A stretch of DNA of 64,000 nt from Acetomicrobium thermoterrenum DSM 13490 (GCF_900107215.1 NZ_FNPD01000005.1:99513-163512), one strand, 5' to 3'. Shown: positions 1 to 8,551, numbered from the stretch's first letter. Numbers and translations are program-made. Notes: generated by a model from the letters alone, not told the origin.

Positions 1-2
1 TG

Positions 3-524
3 GATTCCATCGCAAACATCCAAGCCCAAATTGCCGTAAAAGAAGTCCAACTAAAAGCTGCCAGGACATTTGCCACGGCTCAAAACCCGGAAATTAAACG
101 CCTTCAAGCAGAGTTGGCCGGGCTTAAAAAAGAACTTAAAAACTTGGAGGCCAAGGCCGGTAGAGATAACCCAAACCTCATCCCGGCCTTCGAAGAAATA
201 CCTAAGGCAGGGATGGAATATGCAAGACGTTTACGCGACCTCAAATTTCAAGAGACTTTATACGAAACGCTGCTGCAGCAATACCAAGCTGCCGTCATGG
301 CTGAAGCAAGCGAAGGTTTGGTTTTGCAGGTGATAGATCCAGCCATACCCCCTGAGCTTAAAATAAAGCCAAGACGGAAGCTCATGTTAATCGTTGCCGG
401 ATTCCTTGGATTATTTGTCGGTATATTTGCCGCCTTCATCAAGGAATTTATAGACAACTCTTCAAAGAATCCAGAAAGCGCTGATAAGATGGCGCTGCTT
501 AAGTCTTACCTTCGAAGGATTTAA
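3..524 (+). CDS. Wzz/GumC-type polysaccharide chain-length determinant, C-terminal part (5' truncated by window)
   Basis: The open frame enters from the left edge, so the N-terminus and first membrane helix are missing. What remains is a charged, alpha-helical coiled-coil-like stretch rich in Glu, Lys and Ala, then a segment ending in a Pro-Pro-Glu-Leu motif, the arginine-rich PRRK motif, and a hydrophobic helix of about 20 residues (LMLIVAGFLGLFVGIFAAF). This is the usual C-terminal arrangement of Wzz/GumC/KpsE proteins, which set the length of exported polysaccharide chains from the inner membrane. The cytoplasmic tail is short and has no Walker motifs, so no tyrosine kinase is fused at this end. 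It converges on the nucleotide-sugar dehydratase gene across a shared terminator. Family assignment is firm; the polymer is unknown. Confidence 0.85.
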   Translation, partial: DSIANIQAQIAVKEVQLKAARTFATAQNPEIKRLQAELAGLKKELKNLEAKAGRDNPNLIPAFEEIPKAGMEYARRLRDLKFQETLYETLLQQYQAAVMAEASEGLVLQVIDPAIPPELKIKPRRKLMLIVAGFLGLFVGIFAAFIKEFIDNSSKNPESADKMALLKSYLRRI

Positions 525-536
525 TTTTAAACCTAA

Positions 537-575
537 TATACCTCCAGCCTTGTTTGTAATGAGGCTGGAGGTATA
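537..575. terminator. Bidirectional intrinsic terminator between the Wzz and dehydratase genes
   Basis: A perfect 13-bp inverted repeat (537-549 with 563-575, arm TATACCTCCAGCC) encloses a 13-nt loop between two convergent stop codons. The T-rich flank is weak, but position and stem strength fit a shared terminator. Confidence 0.75.
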
Positions 576-578
576 TTG

Positions 579-2465
579 TTAGATATTATTTATAGTGATC
601 CTGTCTGCCGGAGTAACTTTTTCATTATCAACCCTAAAATTGGGAACGATCGATTTTATCGTGGCTATAATCTCTTCAACATCCCCTTCATGAGCTACCT
701 TAAGTAAATAATTGAGCTTCTCGCAAAAGCTTTCGTCAATGCCGTTTTGATTGGCAATAAAGATCTTCTCATGGGGCGATTCTACGGTGCCCTCCTCTGC
801 CATCAAAAGCTCCTCGAAAAGCTTCTCCCCTGGCCTTAATCCCGTGTAAACTATATCGATGTCTTCGTAGGGCGTAAATCCAGATAGTTTAATGAGGTCT
901 TCCGCCAAGTTTTTTATCATAACCGGCTCGCCCATGTCGAGGACGTAAACTTTGCCGTTATAGGGCAATGCTGCAGCCTGCAGGACAAGCTGCGCGGCCT
1001 CTGGGATCGTCATGAAGTAGCGCTTCATCTCGGGGTGTGTCACGGTTACTGGCCCACCTGCTGCTATCTGGCGCTTAAATATGGGAATTACGCTGCCCCT
1101 ACTTCCCAAGACGTTTCCAAATCGAACGGACACGAAAGATTGCCAAGGAGCGGCCTTCGATGCAATGCTTCGCACTATCATTTCGGCAATGCGCTTTGAA
1201 GCTCCCATGATCGACGTGGGGTTAACGGCCTTATCTGTGGATATATTAATGAAATGCTCCACACTCCACTCAAGGGCCAGTTCTGCTACGTTGCGGGTGC
1301 CGCCTACGTTGTTTATTATGGCCTGGTCGGGGTTTGCCTCCATCATGGGGACGTGTTTATGTGCTGCAGCGTGGAACACTACTTGAGGTCGAAATTTCTT
1401 GAAGATCCGCTCAAGTTTCTGACGATTTTGGACGTCGGCAATGACAAGCTCATATTTCAAGCCCGGAAATGAAGTTTTAATCTCAAACTCAAGCTCAAAT
1501 AAGCTGTTTTCGCCCCTTCCAAGAAGAACCATAAATTCAGGACTGAAACGCGCAACCTGTCTGACGATCTCAGATCCTATGGATCCTCCCGCCCCCGTCA
1601 CAAGGATGCGTTTGTCCCTTAGATATTTCGATATGGCGTCAATATCGAGCTCAACCGGTTCCCTGCCAAGTAAATCTTCTATGTCCACTTTACGAATTTG
1701 CGAAATGGAGACGGCTCCGGAAAGAACTTGGTAAATCCCAGGTATAATTCTATAGGAAACCCCTGCTTTTTGAGACAAATCCACAATTCGCCGTACAAGG
1801 CGGCCATCACCGGAGGGAATTGCGATTAAAACCTCCTCTATGTCGTGCTTTTTTACCTCCTCTGGTAAGGAGTCAATTGGGCCAAGCACGGGAAGGCCTA
1901 ATATCTTAATGCCCTTCTTTGTCGGGTCGTCATCCAAAAAACCAACTGGCCTCAAGCCTGCTTCCGAATGCCGAAGCATTTCGCGGGCAATCATGGTTCC
2001 GGCCTCGCCTGCGCCGGCTATCAGGATATTTTTGGCATCGCTATATCGCCCTGAAATTTTACAGCCGTGACGTTCATAGTAACACCTGAAAAGCATCCGC
2101 GACCCGCCCAAGGCTAGCATCGATAGAAAGGCATGTATAATGGGAATGCTGCGAGGCACCCGAAAAGCCGTGCCCCCTATGAAGCATAACCCAGAAACGG
2201 ATAAACCAAAAAATATCATGGTTTTCAATAACGTCACCAAATCCGGGATTCCCGTGCTTCGCCAAGAACGCAGAGGAAGTCGCCAGATAAATTCAGCTAC
2301 GAATAAAGCTGCAGTAGACACGAATATGTAAGGAAGTATTAATTGCACATAAGCGAATACGCTGCCTTCCAACCGCAAATAAAAAGCCAACAAAACACAT
2401 AAAACACAAGAGAGAAACCAATCAATAGATAACTTCAAAACACAACTTTTCCGAAAGGCCTTCAT
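579..2465 (-). CDS. capD: Membrane-bound nucleotide-sugar 4,6-dehydratase/epimerase (CapD/WbpM/PglF family)
   Basis: A 628-residue protein with four or five N-terminal membrane helices (about residues 10-125), a first Rossmann fold with GAGEAG at 151-156, and a second extended-SDR domain with GAGGSIG at 291-297. The catalytic stretch STDKAVNPTSIMGASKR lies at 409-425; here the usual SDR Tyr is replaced by Met before the xxxK lysine, as is typical of WbpM/PglF/CapD enzymes. These dehydrate UDP-GlcNAc (or a related sugar) to a 4-keto-6-deoxy intermediate for surface polysaccharide or glycan synthesis. Length and architecture are normal for the full-length membrane form. Its neighbours (chain-length protein, O-antigen ligase) support a polysaccharide locus. 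The exact sugar cannot be read from sequence. Confidence 0.92.
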   Translation of the reverse strand: MKAFRKSCVLKLSIDWFLSCVLCVLLAFYLRLEGSVFAYVQLILPYIFVSTAALFVAEFIWRLPLRSWRSTGIPDLVTLLKTMIFFGLSVSGLCFIGGTAFRVPRSIPIIHAFLSMLALGGSRMLFRCYYERHGCKISGRYSDAKNILIAGAGEAGTMIAREMLRHSEAGLRPVGFLDDDPTKKGIKILGLPVLGPIDSLPEEVKKHDIEEVLIAIPSGDGRLVRRIVDLSQKAGVSYRIIPGIYQVLSGAVSISQIRKVDIEDLLGREPVELDIDAISKYLRDKRILVTGAGGSIGSEIVRQVARFSPEFMVLLGRGENSLFELEFEIKTSFPGLKYELVIADVQNRQKLERIFKKFRPQVVFHAAAHKHVPMMEANPDQAIINNVGGTRNVAELALEWSVEHFINISTDKAVNPTSIMGASKRIAEMIVRSIASKAAPWQSFVSVRFGNVLGSRGSVIPIFKRQIAAGGPVTVTHPEMKRYFMTIPEAAQLVLQAAALPYNGKVYVLDMGEPVMIKNLAEDLIKLSGFTPYEDIDIVYTGLRPGEKLFEELLMAEEGTVESPHEKIFIANQNGIDESFCEKLNYLLKVAHEGDVEEIIATIKSIVPNFRVDNEKVTPADRITINNI

Positions 2466-2885
2466 AATGAACCTCCAATGCTTGCTACTTAATTTAAAGC
2501 AACGTGAGATTAAATAATAAAATCACACGTTAATAGAATCACCAAAAAATACCATTCTCCCATTAACATTTTACCTTACTTTGTGTATTTTTGGCAAATA
2601 TAATTAGATTTGGCTTCGAGGAAGGCGTCTCGATCGCAGCCAGTTTTAACGTAGGTACATAAATGTGGATAACAATATCTTTGAAAGCTTCAAAGTGGCT
2701 TTGTAGCTTTCAAGTTCGTCTTCGCCAAACATTAAGAAGCGTATTTTTCAATGAAGGATGGCCTCTACAACGAGTTTTAAAGACATAATCTGTCCACCAT
2801 GATAAATCCATTATACCCAAGTCTATTTCACTTGCGCAGTCGTCTAAATGGGCCAAATATCAAAATTTTACCATCACAACTCCTT
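2466..2885. other. Non-coding gap between polysaccharide genes
   Basis: This 420-bp AT-rich stretch lies between two minus-strand genes. I found no convincing gene or terminator. Minus-strand frames around 2600-2770 contain short protein-like runs broken by stops, which could be the trace of a decayed gene but match nothing I recognise. It presumably carries the promoter of the dehydratase gene. Confidence 0.4.
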
Positions 2886-4118
2886 TCAAGCCTTACCTTT
2901 GCCCCTTTCCGGCAGTGCTGCAGCGATGCCATACAAGGCCCAGAAAAGAAAGCCGATCTTTTGTCTGGCGGCAAAGACGCTTCCTCCCATGCTATAGACC
3001 AAGATAGCCAATATTGTGGCAAGGACTGCAGCGTAAAGATACTTATTTTCGCCTTTGCAGCTTTTAAATTTCATCCAGGCAAGCCATGCACCGCGAAGCA
3101 TCAACCCCACGACGATGATAAGAAGCGGAAAACCTCCATAAGTCAGCAGCTGAATGTACATGTTGTGAGGCTCTACGGGAATGCCTACTCCTGGTATCGC
3201 TTCAAAATTACTCATCAAAAACAAGGTCTTGTATCTAATCCATCCCCATCCCGTAATGGGCTTTTGGGAGATCAAGTGCGCCGTTTTTTCCCATATGCGC
3301 GTGCGATTGGTGGTAAATTTCGAGAAATCCCCCGAGAAAGAAGTCAATTGAGATATCTCTCGTTTAAAGAGGTCAAGGTAGGTAGGTTGAATTAAAGCAA
3401 ACGCAAATCCCAGAATGGCCGTAATTAAAAGGGGAATTAATAACCCCTTAAACAAACCGTATTTCCCAGGGCGGGCTATTATCAAGAAAAGCAAGATCTC
3501 TATCCCGCCTACCAGCCAGGGACCGGAGCTAAAACTTAGAAAAAGCGCTATTAAATTAAGGACAACCGTCAAAGAAGAAATGACGTATAGCAGCCTGCTG
3601 TCGTATCTTCGAACTGCAAAGTTAAGTGACATAGGAAGGGTCACGACGGCATACAAACCAAGGGTGTTGTGATGAGAAAAGACGCTAAACTTAAGCACGT
3701 TCACTGCCTGCAAAATACACGCTACAAATATCAGGACGCTGGAAGCCCACCACACCTTTTGAAAACGCCCTGTACCTTCTTTAGACACGACGAACGCCGT
3801 CAGCCATATGCCAAAGACGGCCTCCAAAGGGTTTGATACCCCCTTACCAAAATGGTACCATCCGTAAAAATTAAGCAGCGTGGTAAAAACAGACCATATT
3901 ATCATTATATATATAATGATTTTAACCGCAGGGTCCAAAACTGGCTTTCGAAGCTTCGAGCCTTGAAGGATAAACAGACCAACTATCCCGATGATCGATA
4001 AAAGCCAACCAAAATACCTGGGAATGGGACCCCAGGGATCGCAAAAGAGGGAAAAGTAAAACCCAAAAGCAATTAAAGACATCGGCCACGAAGGGGTTTT
4101 AGCAAGGGGTTCATTCAT
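2886..4118 (-). CDS. O-antigen ligase/polymerase family membrane protein
   Basis: A 410-residue polytopic protein with about ten to twelve hydrophobic segments and the Wzy_C-type pattern in the middle and C-terminal half: a periplasmic loop containing NRTRIWEKTAHLI, then PITGWGWIRYKT and PHNMYIQLLTYGG. The PHN-histidine loop is characteristic of WaaL ligases and related O-antigen polymerases, which transfer or polymerise glycan chains at the outer face of the inner membrane. I place the start at the ATG at 4118, because the ATG 15 nt upstream overlaps the GGAGG ribosome site that serves it. It lies upstream of the dehydratase on the same strand. Ligase versus polymerase cannot be decided from sequence alone. 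Confidence 0.82.
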   Translation of the reverse strand: MNEPLAKTPSWPMSLIAFGFYFSLFCDPWGPIPRYFGWLLSIIGIVGLFILQGSKLRKPVLDPAVKIIIYIMIIWSVFTTLLNFYGWYHFGKGVSNPLEAVFGIWLTAFVVSKEGTGRFQKVWWASSVLIFVACILQAVNVLKFSVFSHHNTLGLYAVVTLPMSLNFAVRRYDSRLLYVISSLTVVLNLIALFLSFSSGPWLVGGIEILLFLIIARPGKYGLFKGLLIPLLITAILGFAFALIQPTYLDLFKREISQLTSFSGDFSKFTTNRTRIWEKTAHLISQKPITGWGWIRYKTLFLMSNFEAIPGVGIPVEPHNMYIQLLTYGGFPLLIIVVGLMLRGAWLAWMKFKSCKGENKYLYAAVLATILAILVYSMGGSVFAARQKIGFLFWALYGIAAALPERGKGKA

Positions 4119-4270
4119 CGTTTCATCCTCCATTATATCAAATAATTAGAATCACTTACACACATAAAGAAACAGGGCATAAAAGGCCAAGATATTTTAT
4201 CATATATTACAAGAGAAAAAGACATAGCGCCTATAGGAAATTTGAGCGACACGCCTTTATTTAAACCCTG

Positions 4271-4276
4271 TATAAT
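4271..4276 (+). promoter_or_regulatory. Candidate -10 box for arsM
   Basis: A perfect TATAAT 35 nt before the GTG start. No good -35 hexamer lies at 16-18 nt spacing, so only the -10 is called. Confidence 0.45.
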
Positions 4277-4310
4277 AAAAGAGTAACCCAAAGATCGGGA
4301 GGTTGTTACT

Positions 4311-5111
4311 GTGAGTGAAGACATAAAAAAGCAGATACGACATTTTTATGGGAAGTTAGCCAATAACGCAAAAGAGGGAAATTCCTGCTGCTGCAGCGGC
4401 TCATGCTGCGGGCCCATCGCAAATGCACCGCTCATTTACGGCGAAGAGTTTCTGGAGGGTCTGCCCGAGGAGGCATTGGCGGCCTCTCAGGGGTGTGCCA
4501 ATCCGTTGGTATTTGCCGATCTAAAGGAAGGCAACGTGGTGCTAGATTTGGGAAGCGGCGGCGGCATCGACGCATTTTTGGCAGCAAAGATCGTCGGAGA
4601 CAGGGGAAAGGTTTACGGCCTTGACATGACGGACGACATGCTTGCCCTCGCCGAGGAAAACAGAAAAAAGGCGGGCCTTACGAACGTGAAGTTCATTAAA
4701 GGCTACATCGAAGATATCCCCCTGCCCGATGAATCCGTCGACGTGGTCATTTCAAACTGTGTCGTGAACCTGTCGGAGGACAAGGAGAAGGTCTTCAGGG
4801 AAATTTACAGGGTCATAAAGAAGGGCGGCCACCTGTCCATAGCAGACATAGTTACTTTAAAGGAGGTGCCCGACAGCGTCAGACAAATTACGGATCTTTG
4901 GGTGTCATGCATAGCCGGCTCCATGCCCGTCGACGAATTGAACAAAACGCTTGCCCACGTCGGCTTTATGGACGTCACGATTTCCCTGGAGCACGTGTAT
5001 ACCAAAGACGTGATAAAATCCATGCTCGGAGACGAGGCAAAGATCGATTCTGCCGATCTCGACCTGCTCGATGGGGCCTTCGGCAGTGCCGTGATAAAGG
5101 CCGTTAAATAA
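4311..5111 (+). CDS. arsM: Arsenite S-adenosylmethionine methyltransferase
   Basis: A 266-residue class I SAM methyltransferase. The N-terminus carries a cysteine cluster (CCCSGSCCGP, residues 26-35) typical of bacterial ArsM, followed by GCANP, the SAM-binding motif DLGSGGGIDAFLAA, an acidic motif (GLDMTDDML) and SNCVVNLS, whose Cys is one of the conserved As(III)-binding cysteines. The enzyme methylates arsenite to less toxic or volatile species. Start is GTG with GGGAGG eight bases upstream. It stands alone, with no arsR, arsB or arsC nearby, and is followed by a strong terminator, so it is monocistronic. The annotation is well supported by the cysteine pattern; other metalloid substrates are possible. 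Confidence 0.9.
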   Translation: MSEDIKKQIRHFYGKLANNAKEGNSCCCSGSCCGPIANAPLIYGEEFLEGLPEEALAASQGCANPLVFADLKEGNVVLDLGSGGGIDAFLAAKIVGDRGKVYGLDMTDDMLALAEENRKKAGLTNVKFIKGYIEDIPLPDESVDVVISNCVVNLSEDKEKVFREIYRVIKKGGHLSIADIVTLKEVPDSVRQITDLWVSCIAGSMPVDELNKTLAHVGFMDVTISLEHVYTKDVIKSMLGDEAKIDSADLDLLDGAFGSAVIKAVK

Positions 5112-5127
5112 GCAGGACTTGGCATAA

Positions 5128-5158
5128 GGGGAGATCGGGATGTATCTCCCCGTTTTTT
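5128..5158 (+). terminator. Intrinsic terminator of arsM
   Basis: An 8-bp GC-rich stem (GGGGAGAT with ATCTCCCC) with an 8-nt loop is followed by G and six T residues, 17 nt after the arsM stop. Confidence 0.88.
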
Positions 5159-5275
5159 ACCCCAGCCCCACATCCAAAACCATCATTAGGGCAAGGACAA
5201 GCATGATAGCCTGGTGGTGATGTTGGTTTTACTGCTGCGCCGTGCTTTGAGGATGACCTACTCGACTGCCACATG
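5157..5275 (-). pseudogene. Decayed 3' end of a second ZIP transporter gene
   Basis: About 118 bp here align with the last 120 bp of the intact ZIP gene that ends at 6821. I estimate roughly 80 percent identity by eye, starting at the stop codon (TAA here, TAG there) and reading through CCCCAGC, CATCATTA and GTGGTGATGTTGG. One single-base indel breaks the frame, and similarity stops abruptly near 5275. It therefore encodes only the last 40 or so residues of a ZIP-like protein, on the same strand as the intact copy. It is a gene remnant, either of a diverged paralogue or of a partial duplication. Confidence 0.75.
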
Positions 5276-5309
5276 CATGTATAATAAAAACATGGAATTA
5301 CAAGATCAA

Positions 5310-5345
5310 AAGGAGAGAAAAGCAAATAAGGAGAGAAAAGCAAAT
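5310..5345 (+). repeat. Perfect 18-bp tandem duplication containing the ribosome-binding site
   Basis: Two exact head-to-tail copies of AAGGAGAGAAAAGCAAAT lie directly before the MNT gene, so the AAGGAG ribosome site is duplicated. The second copy ends at the first base of the proposed TTG start. Confidence 0.9.
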
Positions 5346-5767
5346 TGAGAAGCATGGTTCGCATTGACGAAGATCGCATAAAAGAAGCCGTCGGTTCGGC
5401 ATTAATGGACATGAAAGAAATTGCCGGAGTTTACCTCTTTGGATCTGCCCTTGGGTTGTGCCGACCCGACAGCGATATAGATATCGGCCTGGTCATAAAA
5501 CCGCTTTACGGCAAGCCGGACAAATATTATTTAGACATAGCCCTTGCCGCGGAGACACGCCTTGACCCCATCGATGGGCACCCCTTCCAGGTTGTCCCCT
5601 TAAACATAACGGACTGCATCTTCGCCTTTAACGTCATAAGAAAGGGGCGGTTAATTCACGAGCCTGATCATGAGGCGGTGACCGATTTCACGGAGATGAT
5701 AAGCCGTCGTTACGGGGAAAATTACCCGCGTTACATCAAATATCTAAAGGAAATAGTGGGGGCATAA
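5345..5767 (+). CDS. MNT-domain nucleotidyltransferase, MntA-like antitoxin (orphan)
   Basis: A 140-residue minimal nucleotidyltransferase with the signature GSALGLCRPDSDIDIGLV: a Gly-Ser motif followed by the DxD metal-binding aspartates. MntA-type proteins AMPylate and silence their HEPN (HepT) RNase partner. The normal partner position downstream holds only a 16-residue HepT-like stub, so the antitoxin is an orphan. The start is uncertain: TTG at 5345 (AAGGAG 11 nt upstream) or ATG at 5354. The tandem-duplicated leader and neighbouring gene remnants suggest a decaying accessory locus. A housekeeping nucleotidyltransferase role is possible but less likely. Confidence 0.75.
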   Translation: MRSMVRIDEDRIKEAVGSALMDMKEIAGVYLFGSALGLCRPDSDIDIGLVIKPLYGKPDKYYLDIALAAETRLDPIDGHPFQVVPLNITDCIFAFNVIRKGRLIHEPDHEAVTDFTEMISRRYGENYPRYIKYLKEIVGA

Positions 5768-5817
5768 TGATGACTCTCGATACGGAACGGGTCAGAAGAA
5801 AGATAGCCTATTACTAG
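5767..5817 (+). pseudogene. Truncated hepT-like toxin gene (first 16 codons only)
   Basis: The ATG overlaps the MNT stop codon by one base (TAATG), as in intact mntA-hepT pairs. The frame reads MMTLDTERVRRKIAYY and stops; HepT/DUF86 proteins commonly begin with a closely similar L-D-x-E-R-(I/V)-x-x-K-(I/L) stretch. The remaining 100 or so residues, including the RxxxxH RNase motif, are absent from the following DNA. I read this as a deleted toxin, which is expected to be inactive. Confidence 0.6.
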
Positions 5818-5922
5818 CAAACCCCTTGAGCCTACCGCTTATTTAGTGGTTTTTGTAATGGTAGACCCTCAATCATATGAGTAATTAAAATATGCATAAT
5901 TAAAAGAAAAACTATAATACAG

Positions 5923-6726
5923 TCAAATCATAGTAATATAATCATAAAGAGCTGGCACTCTATCTTTGAATACTGGAACTTTAGTCCTTGCTTCAAGAAC
6001 TTTGTCTGGATCAATGTCGACGAAATACAAACCTTCTTTGCTCCCGGCATCTAACAAAACCTCACCCCACGGATCAACGACCAGTGACCTCCCATCAAAG
6101 GTATTTTCCGTCGTGACTCCACACCTATTACACGATATAACGAATACTTGATTTTCTATGGCCCTCGCTTTAAGCAGTATTTCCCAATGCTTGGCCCGTG
6201 CAGATGGCCATTCGGCACCTATGAAAAGGGGTTTCACCCCTTTTAAGGCATAGCATCTCATCCATTCGCAGAAACGCAGGTCGTAGCATATTACACATCC
6301 TGCACTTACGCCTTCCCAGTCGAATATGCAATCCCTATCTCCCGCCACAAGATATTTGTCTTCTTCCATCAATGGGAACAAATGCACTTTATCATAAAAG
6401 GCGATCAGCTTGCCTTGCGGATCTATTACCTGAGCTCTGTTCGTAACACCTCTTTCTGTTTTGGCCAAGGTGGAACCACCAATGAACCAAACGCCGTATT
6501 TCCTTGCTAATTCTCCCAAAAAAGAGGCGGTCTCGTTTCCTTCAACTGAGGCAAGCATGTTAGCTTTTTCCAAAGTATAACCGGTATCCCAAAGTTCTGG
6601 AAGTACGATCGCTGTCGGCAATTTAGATGGAACCCATGACCTTTCTACCCATTCTTTTACGCGTATGAAGTTTGCTTCTCTATTGCCCACTTGAACGTCA
6701 AGTTGTAATACTCCTACTCGAAGCAT
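5923..6726 (-). CDS. Carbon-nitrogen hydrolase (nitrilase superfamily), omega-amidase/YafV-like
   Basis: About 267 residues covering a complete nitrilase fold. The catalytic triad is visible: Glu in VLPELWDTGY, Lys in FYDKVHLFPL and Cys in GCVICYDLRFCEW, followed by the family signature PSARAKHWEILLKARAIENQ. The pattern is closest to omega-amidase/YafV proteins, which hydrolyse alpha-keto acid amides such as 2-oxoglutaramate, but beta-ureidopropionase-like or other amidase activity cannot be excluded. Two adjacent ATGs (6729 and 6726) follow a GAGGGGG ribosome site; the second has the better spacing. It is cytoplasmic with no signal peptide. It lies 94 bp downstream of the ZIP gene on the same strand and may be co-transcribed. 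Confidence 0.85.
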   Translation of the reverse strand: MLRVGVLQLDVQVGNREANFIRVKEWVERSWVPSKLPTAIVLPELWDTGYTLEKANMLASVEGNETASFLGELARKYGVWFIGGSTLAKTERGVTNRAQVIDPQGKLIAFYDKVHLFPLMEEDKYLVAGDRDCIFDWEGVSAGCVICYDLRFCEWMRCYALKGVKPLFIGAEWPSARAKHWEILLKARAIENQVFVISCNRCGVTTENTFDGRSLVVDPWGEVLLDAGSKEGLYFVDIDPDKVLEARTKVPVFKDRVPALYDYITMI

Positions 6727-6820
6727 CATTTCCCCCTCGCTTTTATCTGGCAAAATTTGGACTTCGTAATGCTTTACTTAACCTATAGCATTTACCGTAA
6801 ATAAAATTTTATTTTAACGT

Positions 6821-7639
6821 CTACCCCAGCGCCACGTCCAAAATCATCATTATGGTAAAGCCAAGCATGGCAGCCATAGTGGTGATGTTGGTTTCACCGC
6901 TGCGCTGTGCTTCGGGGATGACCTCTTCGACCACCACGAATATCATCGCTCCTGCCGCAAAGGCAAGCGCGTAGGGAAGTATGGGCTGGGCGATCATGAC
7001 GGCCCAGGCGCCTATGACGCCTGCGATGGGTTCGACCACCGCCGACATTTGACCCATCATAAAGCATTTTCCGGGGGAAATACCCTCGCGGCGCAAGGGC
7101 ATGGATACGGCAAATCCTTCAGGGAAATTCTGAAGGCCGATGCCCAATGCCAAAGATACGGCTCCGGCCAGCGATGCCGTTGGCAACTCGTAGGCGAGCG
7201 CTCCAAAGGCGACGCCAACGGCCAGGCCTTCGGGGATGTTATGAAGAGTTACGGCAAGCACCAGCAAGGTGCTGCGCCGCCACGATGTCGGGATTCCCTC
7301 GGCGTCGGTCCTTTCCAACCCTATGTGAAGGTGGGGAAGGACCATATCGATGGCCCGCATAAATACTCCACCGACCAGAAACCCGATGGCAGCCGGAATC
7401 CACGAGGGAATGGGCTTTCCTTCGGACATCTCGATGGCAGGAGCAAGCAGGGACCAGTAGCTTGCCGCTATCATGACGCCCCCGGCAAAGGCAAGCATGC
7501 TGTCAAGCAGCTTTTTGCTCACCTCTTTGGTCAAAAAGACCGCCGAAGCGCCAAGGGCCGTCACACCCCAAGTAAAAAGCGTGGCCAATAACGCCTGCAT
7601 AATAGGGTTTAAGTTAACAAAAGTCTCAACCAGGTTCAC
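6821..7639 (-). CDS. ZIP family divalent metal transporter
   Basis: A 272-residue protein with eight predicted membrane helices. The two metal-binding signature helices are clear: [10 protein letters not shown] in TM4 and [10 protein letters not shown] in TM5, followed by [11 protein letters not shown] near the C-terminus. The loop between TM3 and TM4 contains HLHIGLE. ZIP proteins (ZupT/ZIPB) bring Zn2+, Fe2+ or Mn2+ into the cytoplasm. Start is GTG with a strong GGGGGAGG eight bases upstream. A decayed copy of its 3' end lies at 5157-5275, so this genome region once held two ZIP sequences. No metal-responsive operator was recognised. Metal specificity is unknown. Confidence 0.92.
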   Translation of the reverse strand: MNLVETFVNLNPIMQALLATLFTWGVTALGASAVFLTKEVSKKLLDSMLAFAGGVMIAASYWSLLAPAIEMSEGKPIPSWIPAAIGFLVGGVFMRAIDMVLPHLHIGLERTDAEGIPTSWRRSTLLVLAVTLHNIPEGLAVGVAFGALAYELPTASLAGAVSLALGIGLQNFPEGFAVSMPLRREGISPGKCFMMGQMSAVVEPIAGVIGAWAVMIAQPILPYALAFAAGAMIFVVVEEVIPEAQRSGETNITTMAAMLGFTIMMILDVALG

Positions 7640-7736
7640 GGGTATCCTCCCCCATTCTCGCAGAGTTTGTTTCGTTTGACGTTACAAATATACCATGCCT
7701 GGTCAATTTAAAAAAGATTTAGTTAAAGCAGTCCTT

Positions 7737-8117
7737 GGGGTCAGGTCTTTAATCTTGAATTTTTATTAGCCCATCGGGTAACAATCAGGGTCAGATCTTT
7801 AATCTTGAAAATATAATTTAACGGACTAATATTTATCGCAGCTATGTGTTGGCATCATGGTGATAATTACAAGGAGTAATTGTAACCAGCGCGGTCATTT
7901 TTATTGTATGGACTAAAAATTTTCAAACATACAACATATCTCATAGGTTTACCTTGAGAAATACATTTGCTCCCTTATGCGAGCATACAATATCGACAAC
8001 GAAAACTATATCAAATATGACCGTTGCATATTCAAGCTTTATGTGCTTAAAATCCGTATTTGTTAAATCAAAGGAATAGCGAACAATGAGAAAAATCAAA
8101 AATAAAGACCTGACCCC
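7737..8117. mobile_element. Non-autonomous RAYT-associated repeat (MITE/REPIN-like), copy 1
   Basis: This 381-bp AT-rich element begins with GGGGTCAGGTCTTTA and ends with its exact complement TAAAGACCTGACCCC (15-bp terminal inverted repeats). A near-copy of the left end recurs inside at about 7788 (AGGGTCAGATCTTTAATC), giving a REP-like doublet, and a small hairpin AATTAC-AAGGA-GTAATT lies at about 7866-7882. The sequence is nearly identical over its whole length to the copy at 12953-13332, which adjoins a RAYT transposase. It has no convincing gene of its own; a 62-codon minus-strand frame inside it borrows its start from flanking DNA. It sits just upstream of the MNT/HEPN pair. Confidence 0.88.
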
Positions 8118-8122
8118 ACAGA

Positions 8123-8153
8123 TTGTCATGATTGTTAATATAATTGCTATAAT
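8123..8153 (+). promoter_or_regulatory. Candidate promoter of the MNT/HEPN pair
   Basis: TTGTCA and TATAAT are separated by 19 nt, slightly long, and lie 35 nt before the gene. They begin 6 nt outside the mobile repeat, so the repeat inserted just upstream of the promoter. Confidence 0.45.
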
Positions 8154-8188
8154 GTCTTTAAAGAAAGAAGCTTAAGGGAGACATCAAA

Positions 8189-8551
8189 ATGGATACAGAT
8201 GCATTTACTGCAGGTTGGACTGAGAGGCTCGAGATCGAAAGAAAAAGCAGATGCAAACGAATGCGTGAAGCCTATATTGCTGCGCGCAAATGTGCGCACA
8301 TACTTTACGACAAATACAGGGTCCGCAGAGTCTATCTGATCGGCTCTCTTGCCAATCCTGAGGATTTTCACGAAAGATCTGATATTGACCTCGCAGTCGA
8401 AGGGCTTCCGTCGCACCTCTATTTTAAGGCTCTTGCTGAACTTTGGCGTGAACTGCCCGCCGGCTTGGAGTTGGATTTGATTCCCTTAGAAGATGTCGAT
8501 CCTGATTTTTTGAGTCGAATATTAAAAGAAGGTGTAATTATTGATGACTAG
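8189..8551 (+). CDS. MNT-domain nucleotidyltransferase, putative antitoxin
   Basis: A 120-residue protein with an N-terminal helical segment of about 45 residues and then the nucleotidyltransferase core GSLANPEDFHERSDIDLAV, with Gly-Ser and the two DxD aspartates. Such small MNT proteins pair with HEPN-domain RNases in type VII-like toxin-antitoxin modules, where the MNT protein adenylylates the toxin. The next gene overlaps it by 8 bp and encodes a helical HEPN-like protein, which fits that arrangement. A purine-rich ribosome site (AAGGGAGA) precedes the ATG. It differs clearly in sequence from the orphan MNT protein at 5345. Confidence 0.82.
   Translation: MDTDAFTAGWTERLEIERKSRCKRMREAYIAARKCAHILYDKYRVRRVYLIGSLANPEDFHERSDIDLAVEGLPSHLYFKALAELWRELPAGLELDLIPLEDVDPDFLSRILKEGVIIDD

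Noticed and set aside
2600..2800. Degenerate gene on the minus strand between the dehydratase and the O-antigen ligase genes
   Set aside because: Short protein-like runs occur in shifting frames (for example one containing WTDYVFK), but no family can be supported and there is no ribosome site.
7941..8129. 62-codon minus-strand frame inside repeat copy 1, with a similar 60-codon frame in copy 2 (13165-13347)
   Set aside because: The two look conserved only because the repeats are nearly identical. Their start codons lie outside the element, there is no ribosome site, and the composition is that of AT-rich non-coding DNA.
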